A program made the position numbers and the translations under genes. The notes beneath the pieces were generated by a model, which was given only the letters and a program-made list of their open reading frames with translations, was not told the DNA's origin and did not search any database. Positions 35,905 to 48,295 of a stretch of 64,000 nucleotides of DNA are shown here, one piece after another. Every line of letters begins with the position of its first letter. The first letter of the stretch is position 1. Source of the stretch: Scleroderma bovista (taxonomy: Eukaryota; Basidiomycota; Agaricomycetes; Boletales; Sclerodermataceae); assembly GCA_037178675.1 (NCBI GenBank), contig JAYMGJ010000375.1, forward strand, positions 27,093 through 91,092, in the 5' to 3' direction.

Positions 35905-37335
35905 CTACTTTCGGGATCTCTTTGGAATGCGGTCGTCCAGGTAGTCCTCAAGCTGCGGTGGAAGCCTCTTATGCCGGGTGGACTGCCGCTGTGCAGGCGC
36001 AGCCATGGCGGTAGGTGGCTCAGGAACCATTGGCACGATGCTGTCTGAATTTGCAGGCTCTGTGGCAAATTGTCTGGGAGGTGCCTTGTCACCGGTGGCA
36101 GGGCCCACGGTTTCAAACTGCACCCGGCGAGTACTTGTTCTGGCGTCTGGGAATTCTTGTTGTAAATATATATTATATATATAAGATACACAATGACAAA
36201 CTTACTTGTCATCTTGGCACCTCGCTTATCCTGTGGCTGGTCAATTGATGTTTTGGAAGGACCAGTGATTGCCTGCTGAGCTGCGGGAATACTTTTACCT
36301 AACGTAGATTTTTTTTCTGAACATATGTTAGAAGTATGATAAGATGTGTGTATATATTAGAATACTGGTACCTTTAATTTCGGTTGCCGTCTTAGCCGCG
36401 GTGACTGATGCAGCTCCATTTTTTGTCCTATGGGCAGCAGTGCTTTTCCCTGGGAGCACACCATGTTTCTCTGAAGTTATGTAATATATGAAACACATTG
36501 AAGGTTTAACAGCACACAATACTCTTACCTTTTGTCTTGGCCCCTGGTCTAGTTGCTCCGACCTCTGCTGCAGGAAGGGAAGGCACCGACGTTTCCTGCT
36601 GCATTGTAGCACTAGTCTCACCAATTGCTGCAGGTTGTTTCTCTTCAATGATATATAAAAGATTTAACTATTAATAAATGTGTGACCGCATAACATTAGA
36701 CAAACCTTTGGTCTTCACCCGCGGCTTTGGTTTGTCACTGACCACAGGATGATTTACCATCATATCTGTGGGTGCATGACCCATATCATCCGGTATTTTT
36801 TGTCAATTTTCACCGTCATATAATGTATTTCTCACCTTTTTGTTTCACAGGTTCAGCATCCTTATGTTGATCGGATCCAGCAGGAATAAAATATGCCTTG
36901 TTGGGTGGGCCAACCTTGATATTGTGACTGGAACCATTGTCCCTTTCATCCAAAGTGGAGTCTTGGCATGTTAGTTAGAGTACCTTCCTAGGGTAGTACA
37001 CCTTCCCACTTACTGTCTGCAATTTTGTCACCAGCTTTTCCCTTTGAGTGTCCTTTACCACCCATGTGTCGTGGCTCAGCACCTCCTAACATATGTCAAC
37101 AATATTAAGACACATGAAGGTAAATCCTTACTGTGAATATTTGCGCCACTGTGTAGGTCCTTTGGCTGGCCTCCGGCCCTGGAGGGACCCGCTGTGAGTC
37201 AAAGTGTGGATTTGGGTCGGAGTAATAACCCAAACACAACACCAACAAAGGACTACGAAAATGTGCGAGTGGTGGTTTACCTCCGCGGTGTCCAGAGAGG
37301 ATATGCTGAGGAGGGGGAAAGGGGATCCACACCAA
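35905..37335 (-). CDS. Small basic KDZ-associated protein of element A (5' end uncertain)
   Basis: Nine exons traced on the minus strand: 37281 back to about 37335, 37132-37191, 37014-37085, 36836-36961, 36706-36765, 36529-36642, 36372-36470, 36206-36298, 35905-36155. Every internal exon starts and ends in phase 1. Each piece is short and rich in lysine and proline (KPKPRVKTK, RPGAKTK); the C-terminus PKRSRK looks like a nuclear localisation signal. No ATG was found for the first exon, so the start is missing or lies in another exon, perhaps displaced by the insertion next to it. Element B has a homologue with KPKPRVKK and the end PKRRRK. No known domain. Confidence 0.6.
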
Positions 37336-37399
37336 CAGGGTGATGCAGACAGTGATGCAGGATACTCCTGGGGGACAGGAGTAATAGAAGACGAAGGGG

Positions 37400-39200
37400 A
37401 TAGGGGTCTGGACTCTTCCTAAAGCCTAGGAAGTGTCAAAGCGGGGATTGGGTTGACTGGGACTGAAACAGTGATACTACACCTAGAAGTTGGTGCAGCA
37501 AAGGGGCAAGGGGGCTCCTGACGTCCAGAAGCACTGAGAGATGAAGGATTGACTGGCTAGACTCCGCTTGAGCCTAGAGAAACACTTGGACTTGAATAGA
37601 CTGAATAAACTTGAGATATCAGAGCCTTTAGACCTTCACTGAAGCCTACAAGACTCAAAGAACTGAGGGGATACTGACTGAGAGAGTCTGAGAGAGGGAT
37701 AATTTCGTGCAATTGGGTCTTTTCACTAGGCTGAGCCCAGGGGTTTAAATACATGGGGGGGCACAGCATTAAAGTACAAAAAGAGAAGGGAGTAAGCAGA
37801 ATTTGTTAAGGATTGGTAAGGGATTGGTAAGAGCTTTGTAAGGGGTTTGTAAGCGATCAGTAAGCAAGGGATAAGCAGGAATGAGTAAGCATAGGAAGCA
37901 TGAATAAGCTGCTGAGTAAAGGAATGAGTAAGCTGCATGACAAGATTGATTGGTAAGGGAGTGAGTCATCAGCTGAGTAATATACCAAAAATGCGAAAGG
38001 GATAGAGTAATACTGATGACAAGAGAGCATCAGTAAGCAAGGGATGAGTCACTGCACAGCAGAAGGAGTCATTGATGCACAGCCTAAGAAGTTTGATGGG
38101 GGGCTGTGTACCATCAGGAATTTGATGGGACAACAATGGGGAAGATCTGAGATAAACAGGGGAATTGATCCGAGACAAAACAGCCACAAGAAGGGTACCA
38201 GGGGTCCAGAGGTCTTTTTGGGGGGTCAGCATACACTAAGGTATAGTGCATGTGTTCTAGCGCCGCTGAAGCACAACCATGGGCTCCCTTGATGAGCTCT
38301 CTTCTGGGAAAGAACGAGAGAGGGTTCTTCTTCCTAATAGCACTATAAAGTGGGCGGAATAACTGTCATGGTGCTGGGGGACGTCGTCTGAAAGTAGGGA
38401 AGCGGATAGAGTATTGAATTTGACGCATCCAGGGAAGTGAGACGAACGACAGAGGAAGATGGACATGGCAAGTATCTGGGAGGAAGGGACCATAGGCTGA
38501 GGGCTCAGGGGACACAGAGACGACCAGAGAAGACTTCTCAAGCTTGACAATAGACCTAAGATGACCAAAGTATGTCCTTGACACAGGACTGACGAGGAGA
38601 ACGCGCTGACCGAGAACGAGAGGGACTGAGGGAGCAGGCTGGGAAGATATGTGCCAGGCAGTGCACGGAAACTATGGGAGAGGCTTTCCTAAGAGCAGGA
38701 CATAGTGGAGATCTGCAGCAATAGCGGAGAAATGATCCAGAGAAAATATGGACTCCATAGTGAGCAATGAAGCGAACGTCTAGATTGTGGGGGGAATATC
38801 TCTGTGGGAAATGAACGGATTTGCGTCGGAACTTGACAGGCAGATAAACCACGTTCTAGGCTCTCTGATGGTATAGTCACGTGCCTGATAGCTTCAGAAA
38901 CAATGGAGCTATTCAAAATATCGGAATGCCGGCACTGGGCGCCTAAAAATGACATTTGGGCGCTAAAAATCATTTCTTCTCTTTCTCCTTCGTTTCTCCA
39001 TCAATTCTTCGGCTTCTTTGATTGTTCTGGTATGGGAGTTGGACTGCAGACGTGTGCATTCCTTTCTCATACCACAATTGATGTTATTCCTTCAGTTTCT
39101 TCTGCTTCTTGGCGGTTCTCGTGCGATAGATGACTGTCTGCATTGGCATTCATTTCTCGCATCAGGATAGTCTTCTTGTGCGATAGATGGCTACGATGAG
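37400..39200 (-). mobile_element. Unidentified insertion in element A, retroelement-like
   Basis: A 1.8-kb stretch with no CCGCGG, unlike everything around it, and with no counterpart in element B. On the minus strand it has a TATA-like TATTTAAA (about 37750) with a CT-rich region after it, reminiscent of an LTR, plus AGTAAG-rich short repeats at 37790-37990. No protein family was recognised and the boundaries are approximate. Confidence 0.35.
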
Positions 39201-39246
39201 GGTCCGTCGTGCTTATCCTTCACATAAGGATCATTCAATATAGGTG

Positions 39247-41058
39247 TTATCTTCCATGTTCACTGTACCAAACCTGTTTGGTGCGTGACACCGCAGGCCC
39301 TGTATGCTGCGGCATTCCCTCTTCATCCGCTTCCACGTTGTCATCTTCATTGATGGCAGGTTCTGACCATGGCTCAGTAGTGGCATATTTAATATGATTA
39401 TATTCACCTTTCCTGCGACCCTTGACTGGCGCTTTTTGGCCGGAGTGTCCCACTGCAGAGCCGCGGGGCCTTTCCTGCCGCGGCAATGCATCTTCATCAT
39501 CATCCTCGTCCTCGTCCTCGTCCTCATCACCCTCGTCACCCTCATCATCATCCTCCTCCTCATCATCATCATCATCTGGTGAAGGTTCTAATCATGCCTT
39601 AGTAGTTCCTTATTCAATAACATTATCCATACCTTTCCAGCGTCTTTTGACACCACTCTTTGCAGAACCGCGGTGGGATGGGCTAACCGCAGATTGGACT
39701 GACCCGTCAGACTCCAACCATCTCTTGAACCTGAAGGTATCAGTTGGATAAGTCACCTGCCTGTCTCGCCACCACTCCAATATGGCAGTGGCCTCCTCGT
39801 TTGTAAGCCTAGAGGGTTCCCTGAAGGCTACATTGGTTGGCCAATACCGGCCAGAGATATATATGCCGCGGTCTTCTGCAATGGCAGCCCAGGGAACAGT
39901 GACATCTTGGCGGTCACAAGCCTTTCCTGTGTGACACCATTAGTCTTTAATTTCCAGATCTTATTTACATTACCATAATGAAAACCAATGAATGCCCGCA
40001 CGACATCCTTCTTGTCTTGTGCATTCATATTGAGAATGACAGGAATGGACGGCGTCCCATCCTCATTGGAGGGGAGGTTAATCCGCGGGCACCGTTTACC
40101 TCGGCCGGGCTTTCTTCTTGGCACCTGGTTTTCGTCCTCGTCCTTGGAAGGTTCCCCAGCATCCTCCTGCACCCCAAACACCTCATGGGCATATCGCTCC
40201 CATTTGCTCTCTACCCTGTCCCACCCCTCAAACATCTTTCCATCACCTATTTCATCATTGAAGTTGTGCCTGCTGGTGTTAGTAAAAGTATCCACACTCA
40301 ATGACCGCACCTACAGGCCATACATAATATCCCCTGCAGCATCTTTCCAAGCCGCCATCACCACCACTCTTGCACCACATTGCTTCCACATTTCCTTTGG
40401 AAACTCCCGTGCAAACTTCCGGCCTTTTGCTTCCACGGTTCTACCCACACCTGAGTGAAATTCGGGAATGGAATAATATACTCACTTTGCTTGAATCTCT
40501 GCAGGGGGGTGGCTGTTGTTCCATTCCTTCGCCGTCCCAGCTGCTTGCTCGATCTGCTTTGGGCTCATTTTCTTGATCACCTTTCCCACTGCCTGTTGAT
40601 AAAATTTAATATACCCCTTGGATCCGGGTGCATGCCCAGCTCTTGTCAGTAAAGAATCTATTTTCTCCTTGTGTTGGTGTGCTACCACCATGCGGGTATT
40701 CCATCTCCGGCCATACTTGACAAGTTGCTTTTTCTTCCGGGTACGACTGTGGTTATAGAGCCACGTCTGAATTGCCTATGAAGACACATTATTGTAACAC
40801 CTCTAAATTGGGGGAAGCACTCACCTTCTTCTTGACCACCCATTGGTTACTCTTGAGGGTCCTGTTGGCCTCCAGCCCTTGAACAGTGTGCGCAATGTCC
40901 TTGAAAATAGACTTCCTCTTTGTCGCATCAGCGCCCATCCACTGTTCCAATTTCCCCTGGATAATTGCAACCTCATCTTTTTGGAGGGGGGTCTTGCCTT
41001 GGCCTGAACCATCAGAGTGCCCACCACTGTTGCTGCTGCTGTATTCAGAATCAGACAT
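39247..41058 (-). CDS. 508-residue KDZ-associated protein of element A
   Basis: Seven exons, complement(39247-39362, 39408-39587, 39633-39926, 39974-40269, 40324-40440, 40486-40775, 40825-41058), 1527 nt, all introns GT/AG. The start MSDSEYSSS fits the element B copy. Conserved blocks with B: a helical N-terminus (LQKDEVAIIQGKLEQW), MWKQCGARVVVMAAWK, EDGTPSIPVILNM, VPWAAI and REPSRLTNEEA. Exons 6 and 7 both begin E-P after a phase-1 junction, and exon 6 holds a long acidic run followed by KGRRK. No known family was recognised. It is divergent to the transposase gene with 427 bp between starts. Intact as far as I can see. Confidence 0.75.
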
Positions 41059-41485
41059 GACTGAGGTGGAACCCTTGCTGCAATTCCTAAGTTCTGGTGC
41101 GCATACCGGGTTGTTGAACAAAGTTCCCGTGGTCACCTCCTTCCCATGTCACAAAGACCCTTGATCCTCCCTTCCCATTTATGTGCAAATATAACACGGC
41201 ACCCGAGGCCTATTTGGAAAGGTTCTGGGAATATTTGCAAATGTTATACCATACATGGAAAGGTCCATTTCGTCAGCGTCCATTTTCCCGACCCTCATTC
41301 GCCTATCTCAAGATCTCATTCCATATTTGGAAATGTTTCATTTGTACCTGAAGATTGTCCTGAACTAGATTGGGAACCGAGGATCCCAATGCAATCATTG
41401 AAGTTGTCCGAGTTCAAGGTATTGCAATGAGGCATTTTGAGGTCAAAAGCAATCCTTTCTGTGAGCTTTGCATCCAGAGACCATC
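41059..41485. promoter_or_regulatory. Divergent promoter region between 508-aa gene and transposase A
   Basis: A 427-bp spacer between the two start codons, with an imperfect repeat of CATTTGGAAA/TATTTGCAAA type (about 41180-41335). Co-regulation is likely from the head-to-head arrangement. Confidence 0.4.
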
Positions 41486-44313
41486 ATGGGGAAGTCCAAG
41501 GTAGTTAAAGCTGGACCATCTACATCTGTAATGCAGGTGACATGGAAGACAGTAAGATCAGGTAGACGATCCAAGGACAAGATAGTCAAGGCTCCACCCC
41601 GAAAGAAGGCACACATTGAAAGAGCTGATGACAATCAATCCCCAACTCGGGCTGGTTCATCTGCATTAGAGCACACCAATTTCTTTCCTGATGAACCTGT
41701 AGAGGCATATGCTGCCATAGATGACCCACCTCTGCGAGCATGTAGATTGCCAAGGAACCAGGTCAGATTGATCACCACCCCCCTTTAATTTCAGAGTTTA
41801 TTTCATCCGACCATAGGATCACTATCTCCAAGACTGGCTGCCCTTCAAGGCCAGATATTTGTCCGTGCTGCTGGAAATGGAGTCACCCATGGAATCAAAA
41901 ATCTGCATGTGCTGTGGAAAGGATGCAACATTTAGGTGCACAGAGTGTGCTCATAGACCAATGTTCTGCAGTAACTGTTGCTTGGATGCACACCAGCAGA
42001 GTCCCTTCCATCAGATTCAGAGATGGACTGGAACCTTCTTTGAGGACTTCTCTCTTCGCCTGGTGTGTCATTTCTTTCACCATATCTACATGATAATTAA
42101 TAGAGTAGATTGGTTTTGTGATGCACTTGGGCCACGGTGGAAAACCTTGTCCCAGAGGGGGATATAGCCGCGGGAATATTGCAAGCGACGATGAAGAGGC
42201 TTGGGAAGATATGGAGGATGATGGGCGACCGCCTCATCTGACTAGACCATGGGACAGAGGTTGTCTAACCTTGGTGCACACAAATGGAGTGCACTTTTGT
42301 GATATTCGGTACTGCAGCTGCAGTGGTTCCGAGGATTCACATCTACAGCTCATGATGGCCGGCCTTTTCCCTGCAACAACCAAGAGTCCCAGGTCCGCAT
42401 TTAGCTTCCAAGTGCTGGATGATTTTATTTGGGATAATGTGGAATGTGGAACGACCGCGATGAACTACTATAGTAAGCTGCAGAGAGTGACATCCAATGC
42501 ATTCCCGCATTCTGTGCTGGTGAGTAAAGTAGCCCATTCATTACCGCGGTACTGATGTAGCCATGACAGAATAGGTACAAGGAGCTTCTGAGAGTGTCCA
42601 GGGCATGGAGACTTCTGAAACTTCTCAAGTGGCAGGGATTTCATGCAGGGTCGTCAGACCCTGGGCCAGGGGAGCTGGTCCTCTTTTGCCCGGCATGTCC
42701 TCAACCGGGGGTCAATATTCCACCCGCGGGAGAGGTGGATCTAGCGCAGTGAGTTATGATCTTGTACCCTTGACAAATCCTACTGATAATGGTAGCTGGA
42801 AATATGCTCGCATAATTGCGATGGATGGAAATTTCAAAGCCAAGCATATGTTGCTCAAATCAGCTCCTAATGAGGTCTGGTTGATGGATGGGAAGGGATT
42901 CATGGTAACATCAGGGGCTTATAGAACATATTTAGCAGGGAGTGCGAATCGAATAGAGGTAAGCTATCCATTTCTTGAGCCGCGGTCATTTACCAACCCG
43001 CGGTGGCTGTCAATGCCGCAGTCAGAAATCGCACTGCAGCAATCACCGGGCAGTCAACCAGGCTAATTCAAATAGAAGTCAGTTGGCTTCAACCGGAATT
43101 GGTGGGTGTGCCTGTGCAAGACATGGCTGCTTTATTCCCCATGCCATGGTGGATTTTCAAAAGGGAGAGCAGTATGTCCGCGGTATACCATGACAAATTG
43201 ACATTGACTGGTGACTAGGCAAATCAACATGGACTATGCCCTGGTGCACGCAGTGCGCCATGGAATGGGCCAGGAACAGCAGGTGGTAAATTTCTATGAC
43301 ATCAATTGTCAATACAGCAAAAATCTGCAAAGGCGGATAGAAGGCAATTGGTTCATATCTCTTCCACCAGCGTTAAGGATCCAACCTGGAATTGGAATTT
43401 GGCATGTCCATGGACACCAAAGTGAATGTTTTGTGAGGTATTCCCCGAATTTCATTCCTGGTGTTGGCAATGTGGACGGGGAAATAATGGAAACTCTGTG
43501 GGCTTCCTTAAATATTGTTTCCCCTTCTACACGAGGAATGGCTGCCCCTCATCAGCAAGAAATGCTTGACTTCCAAATGAACGATAGTAACTTCTTAAAG
43601 ATGGTCCGCATGCGTGAGTGGTCCTCAAGTGTGCAATATTGGAGCGGTATTCACAATTTCCAGCTTTGTCTTTGAAGAGGAAACGGACAATTGCAAGACG
43701 AAATCTCACATCATCTAGTGATTCCTTTGCAAATTTGGACGCAACAGTTCCCCAGCACCTCCGTCAAATTTGGAAGGACCAGGAGACAAAGGCGCTTCTT
43801 GAAAGGTTGACAAATCCGAAGGCAATGGATATATTTGAAGTCCAATTGGAAAAAGGTAAGCCTCACAGTGGAAGATAGATAACAATTTTGATTTTGTGGG
43901 GTAAGCCCCAAGCATTAAATCCGTGGAGATGAAGCTCATAGAAATGCCGACTGTGGGTTCACCGCAGGGATCCGCCATGTGGATGGCCAGAGCCCTGAGA
44001 GTGGAAGAGGCACAGGTAGTCCTCTCATTGGATGCACGAAAGATTGATGCAAGGGCTACTGAATCCCAAAGGCTCGACCTTTCACGCCGACATGACAGGC
44101 TACAATCCCAGATCAATAGTTTGGTGCAGACCGCGGCAACATTTCTGGGCCCAGACTGGGACAGTACACTTGATGGGATTCACGGAGCAGATACTGATAG
44201 TGATGAAGATGATACATTCATTACTCTGGCTCCAGGGCGTGCTGAGCACGCCGTACTACCACTTCTGTCCTATATAGGTGTGCTGCGCTGCCATGAGCTA
44301 GGGCTGATTGGCC
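41486..44313 (+). pseudogene. KDZ transposase A, 5' part (cut by element B)
   Basis: Nine exons before the cut: 41486-41761, 41817-42062, 42109-42519, 42570-42748, 42796-42958, 43026-43171, 43219-43613, 43664-43855, 43906-44313. The CxC2 zinc motif (CMCCG ... CTEC ... CSNCC, about 122-150) is the N-terminal module of fungal KDZ transposases. Catalytic-core landmarks are MDGNF (about 381), FYDINCQYSK (about 500) and VDGEIMETLW (about 560). Joining 44313 to 62513 and adding the last exon gives 3039 nt with no stop, 1012 residues. So the gene was whole before element B landed in exon 9. Exon lengths 1, 2, 4, 5, 6 and 8 equal those of element B exactly. Confidence 0.9.
44306..44313. repeat. Target-site duplication, left (GATTGGCC)
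   Basis: Eight bases before element B, repeated at 62505-62512. Both copies are bounded by mismatches, so the length is exactly 8. Zisupton-class elements are known for 8-bp duplications. Confidence 0.85.
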
Positions 44314-44549
44314 ACATAATGCACCTGCATTGTCCCATACAACACGGACAGACGAAGCTGACAATCGGCCATGCTACATGGCCAGCTGAGATAGGGCCCA
44401 GCCATGGTGCATCCCCATGTCATACGAGTGGGCTAATGGTAAGGTGTTTCACCGTGCCATATTGGTGGCTCATGGAGAGGTTGTCACCAAGTAATATTGG
44501 TGGGCTGACACACTAGTACACTAGATCAGGATATGGCCTGTGGCAATAG

Positions 44550-45330
44550 GACCTAATGCGGCAAGGGAGCCGCGGCATGCAGCCAGAGGACTATATGCCA
44601 CAGGGTAGCCGCTACATTCAGGCCGAGGATTGCAGGGGGGCTGCCTCAGCATTTCGGCAAAAGGACGGTAGTAAGTGCCGCAATGCGGCTAACCTGCGGA
44701 TGGGAGTCAATAGAAAGGCCTCTGTACCAGTGTCCCATGTTTTGAATTTGGCTGTGGTATTGGTGTCCTGTTTCTGTCAGTGGGCCAGAGGGATAGTGTG
44801 TCCTGTGCTTTGCATTGGGCTGTACCTTTGGTGTCCCTTTCTTGTTGCAGGGCCAGCCATAGAAACAGCATCCCGTGCTTTCCAATGGGCTGCATGCATG
44901 GTGTACCTTTAAGAATACCTAGCCATGGGATTGGTGTCCCATGACTATGAGTAGGCCCTGGAGCCAGTTTCATCTATATAGTCAGGGCACATGGCAACAA
45001 TAGGTACAATGTCCCATAGCATTAGGTGGGCCCTCAGAAAGGTGTTATCTACCTATATGGGAGGGCCTTGCAGTACACTTCAAAGTGACAGGCTATGAAT
45101 GCGGTGTCCCAGAGCATTAAGCAAGCCCTCCGTCTGGGGACACCTAGCTAGATGGGAAGGCCAGCTGATATGCTTCCCCTTCAGTATGATCGGCCATAAT
45201 GTTTGGCCTCCCAATATACACAGCAGGCCCTTAGAACTATATCCCTTGTATAAATGTAGGGCCAGGCATCTGGTCTTCTCTAAAGTAGCGGTAAGCCAGG
45301 TGTGGCACGACACAATCGGCACTACATGGC
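44550..45330 (+). repeat. Long direct subterminal repeat, left copy
   Basis: Resembles 61030-62010 in the same orientation (shared phrases such as GTGTACCTTTAAG/CTGTACCTTTAAG, GTGTTATCTA, AAAGTGACA, GGTGTCCCAGAG), with many substitutions. Confidence 0.7.
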
Positions 45331-45334
45331 ATTG

Positions 45335-45530
45335 GCAGAACACACTGTTGGCAGAACACACTGTTGGCAGAACACACTGTTGGCAGAACAACGCTGTTGG
45401 CAGAACACGTTGTCGGCAGAACAATGCTGTCGGCAGAACAACGCTGTCAGCAGAACACACTGTCGGCAGAACAAGGTTGTCGGCAGAACAAGGCTGTCGG
45501 CAGAACACGACTGTTGGCAGAATTGTTTTT
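45335..45530 (+). repeat. Tandem array of GGCAGAACA units
   Basis: About a dozen units of 14-17 bp, GGCAGAACACACTGTT and variants with TCGGCAGAACA. A dense cluster of element B's CGGCA-type motif. Confidence 0.85.
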
Positions 45531-46328
45531 CGGGCAATGTCGGATTTGAACCGACGACAGCAGCGGCACAACATGTCATCAGCAATCTACCATCGGCATA
45601 ATAGAATTGCGGCATTACAAGAATGGCACAACATAAATACTGGTAATGGCTGTGCAGCCATCGCGTAGGTGCCGCAATACCTTGCCGAGAATCACAAACG
45701 TGCTGGAGTAATAGCCGTGTGGCCATCATGCTTGCATGTGCGGCAATATGGGAATGACCGTGCCGTGTGGCAGTGTCGGCACGGTTGTGGACACCGGCAT
45801 TTGCCACTGACATACTGGCCGGTGGCAGCCAGGCTGGTGGCTGTGCGAATAAGTACCACAATGATAACATTAAATTAATGATGGCCGTACCGCAATGACT
45901 GACATGTGGCATTGATCCCTTTCTCAAGCTGCGGCTGTGTTAATACATGCCGCATCGATTGTTCCCCGAGAGACACACTCCAAAATAAGGCAAATCATAA
46001 TGCCGATCCGAGATCCCTTATTATTGTGATGGGACAATGCACTGTGACAGCCAATCACAAGCAATAGAAACGTGGCCATCATGCAATATGAAATGCGGCA
46101 GTGTGGTTCATTAGCTGAATTGTCAGGACAATGATTGGTCGGACTTGTGGCTGAATTATTAACCTATATTTGATTTAGTCCACTTTGGTGTGCGACCACA
46201 ATGCAAACATGTTGTGGTGTGAAATGCTTATATAATACGTTGAACATCCTCCAGGCCGCACGGCAATCGGACCCAGTTCTTCCTCTCCTCAACCACTGCT
46301 TTACCATTTCCACATCCTTACAGTCTAT

Positions 46329-48295
46329 ATGGCAACTTCAGAAGGTTCTCAGTTCGTCTCTGCCTCATCCGTTCAAGAGGACATGTCAACGGCTACGTCC
46401 CTCACTGCAGAAGAAGTCATCGCCCAGGCTGCTGAAATAATTCAAGGCCGGATTGATGGCTTGAGAAGAACACGGGAGAAGGGTGTATGGTCGGAAGCAG
46501 TGTCAACTATCTGGGCCCAGGTGGTGTGTGGCAAATTTATCTGCAATCAATCAACTCACTGATTAGGATATGATAGCGCCGGGTCGAGAATGTCCTGCAG
46601 GAGTTACCTGCAGGATTCATTATACCGACTATCATTGTTGCTGCCGACCAGTTTATGGAGGCGCCAGAGGTGATCCTGTCGACAGGGAAGTGGCCTCACT
46701 TCCCGGACATCATTAACGCCACGGACCACGATATCCGGGACCATCCCTGGTTCCAACTAGGCAAGCCGCAGAAGAAGGTGGACAAGGGAAAGAGGAGAGC
46801 GGTAGAGCCATCGGGGAACAATGCAGTGGCAGGACCATCGGGGGTAAAGGAGACAGAGGTGCAAGGCAGTCGTGGCCAAGTAGGTGAGCCCAGCAAAACT
46901 GAGGACTCACAAGCAGTGCCAGAAGGAAGCCATGCCATCGAGGATGATGAGGTGCCTAGGGGCCGCAGTCGCAGTCGCAAGCCGAGGAAGCGTGCCCAAT
47001 CCGTTGCAACGATCAACAGCGACGGTGACGATGAAGAAGGCTCATTGCAACCACGGCCAAAGCGACCAAGGCCAAACGTTCGCGACATGCAGACACCAGA
47101 CGCAGGCTATGAGTGGGTGGATGACAAGGATCGCTGCATCAAGTGCGTACAGCAAGATCGACGGTGTGCAGCGAACCCAGGCCGTGCTTGCTGGCAATGT
47201 TGCTGCAGCAAGATTGCATGCAGTATGATGACGGCAGTCAGAGCAAGGTCAAGGTCGCGTTCACAAGCACCGAGGAAACCTGCACCGCGTTGGCGTTCAC
47301 CATCTGCGCCCTCAACACTCAACCGAGGAAGGTCACAGCGTGCAAAAAGCCAACGTCAGACCCCGGCACCAGCAGCGGCCAATCCGCCCAGGAAACCAAG
47401 TAAGTCGTTCATTATTCGAACAATTTAATATTATTTCTATCGATATTCCATCCAGTTTTTGATGGGGTACTGATCAATACTCCAGCATGGCTAGGGAAGA
47501 CATCGAGGACGGCAAGTCCATCGTCAACGGCCGCCGGCAGTGGCATGAACCCTCCCACAACACCAGGAGACAGTACGAATATGTCGAATATACAAGATCT
47601 CAAGGAGGAGGTTGTCCATTTGAGGGAAAAGCAGGCCGAAACGGAACAAAAGGTGGACGAAGCAAATGCAAGATTGGCCGTCGCGCTCGGAGAAGTCGCC
47701 AGCTTACGGCAGGTGGTTGAAGCGATGCGGGAACAGCTGTTCCCAACACCATCCCATCTTCAACGTCCGGCATCACGGCAGGCATTCGCACCGACACAGC
47801 CGGCATCTGACTCAACATGTCCCGAGGTCTTGCAGTGTGCTCACCCCAGTCCACCAAGCCCGTTGGCACTAGCGCCTACCACAATGCTGGAAGAAATGGC
47901 ATCGTCCAACAATCCGTCCCGACATGGCTCGAGCGAGCCGACCGGCACCCATGGTATGCAGGTTGCACTGCGCAACAATGCCTCAAGTCTGGAGGTGGCA
48001 ACTCCAGGCTTGGTCGATGAAAGGGGTGCCAGCAAGCCAACTGGTGATAGCTATGACTGGGCCCCACCACAAGGTAAGTCTGTCAATTACCAAGCCATGT
48101 GCTACTGATCACAAGATTGTGTTGTTGACAGCGATTTGTGATGAAGTGGCCGCAACCATAGAGACCGGCAATATTCCGGCAATTGAGGTCAGCCCGCCGG
48201 AAGATGGAGATGTTGGGCCGGCATCCGATATGGAGATTGGGAGTTCCGATGCCGATGCCAGGCATGATGCCGGTGTGCAAATGGAAACGGACTAA
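46329..48295 (+). CDS. Zn2Cys6-type zinc-cluster protein of element B
   Basis: Four exons: 46329-46520, 46577-47399, 47456-48073, 48132-48295, 1797 nt, 598 residues, GT/AG introns. The zinc cluster CIKCVQQDRRC ... CWQCCCSKIAC keeps the C-x2-C-x6-C-x7-C-x2-C-x6-C spacing of the element A protein. Exon 1 is again 64 codons and exon 2 again ends in phase 1. SR-rich stretches (RSRSRKPRKR before, RARSRSRSQ after) flank the cluster. Exon 3 begins I-F-D-G-V as in A and holds a coiled coil (DLKEEVVHLREKQAETEQK). The residues between the third and fourth cysteines differ from A, which fits a different DNA preference. Binding is inferred. The frame is intact. Confidence 0.83.

Larger units (their letters stand above)
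44314..46328. other. Left non-coding region of element B
   Basis: Two kilobases without a supported gene. 44550-45330 is repeated in direct orientation at 61030-62010. 45335-45530 is a tandem array of GGCAGAACACACTGTT-like units. The open frames here come from the repeats. Confidence 0.6.

Noticed and set aside
38257..38973. Possible pol fragment in the insertion of element A
   Set aside because: No protease, RT, integrase or helicase motif could be found, so no gene was called.
45099..45927. Open frames over the GGCAGAACA array
   Set aside because: Periodic translation of a tandem repeat in several frames on both strands.
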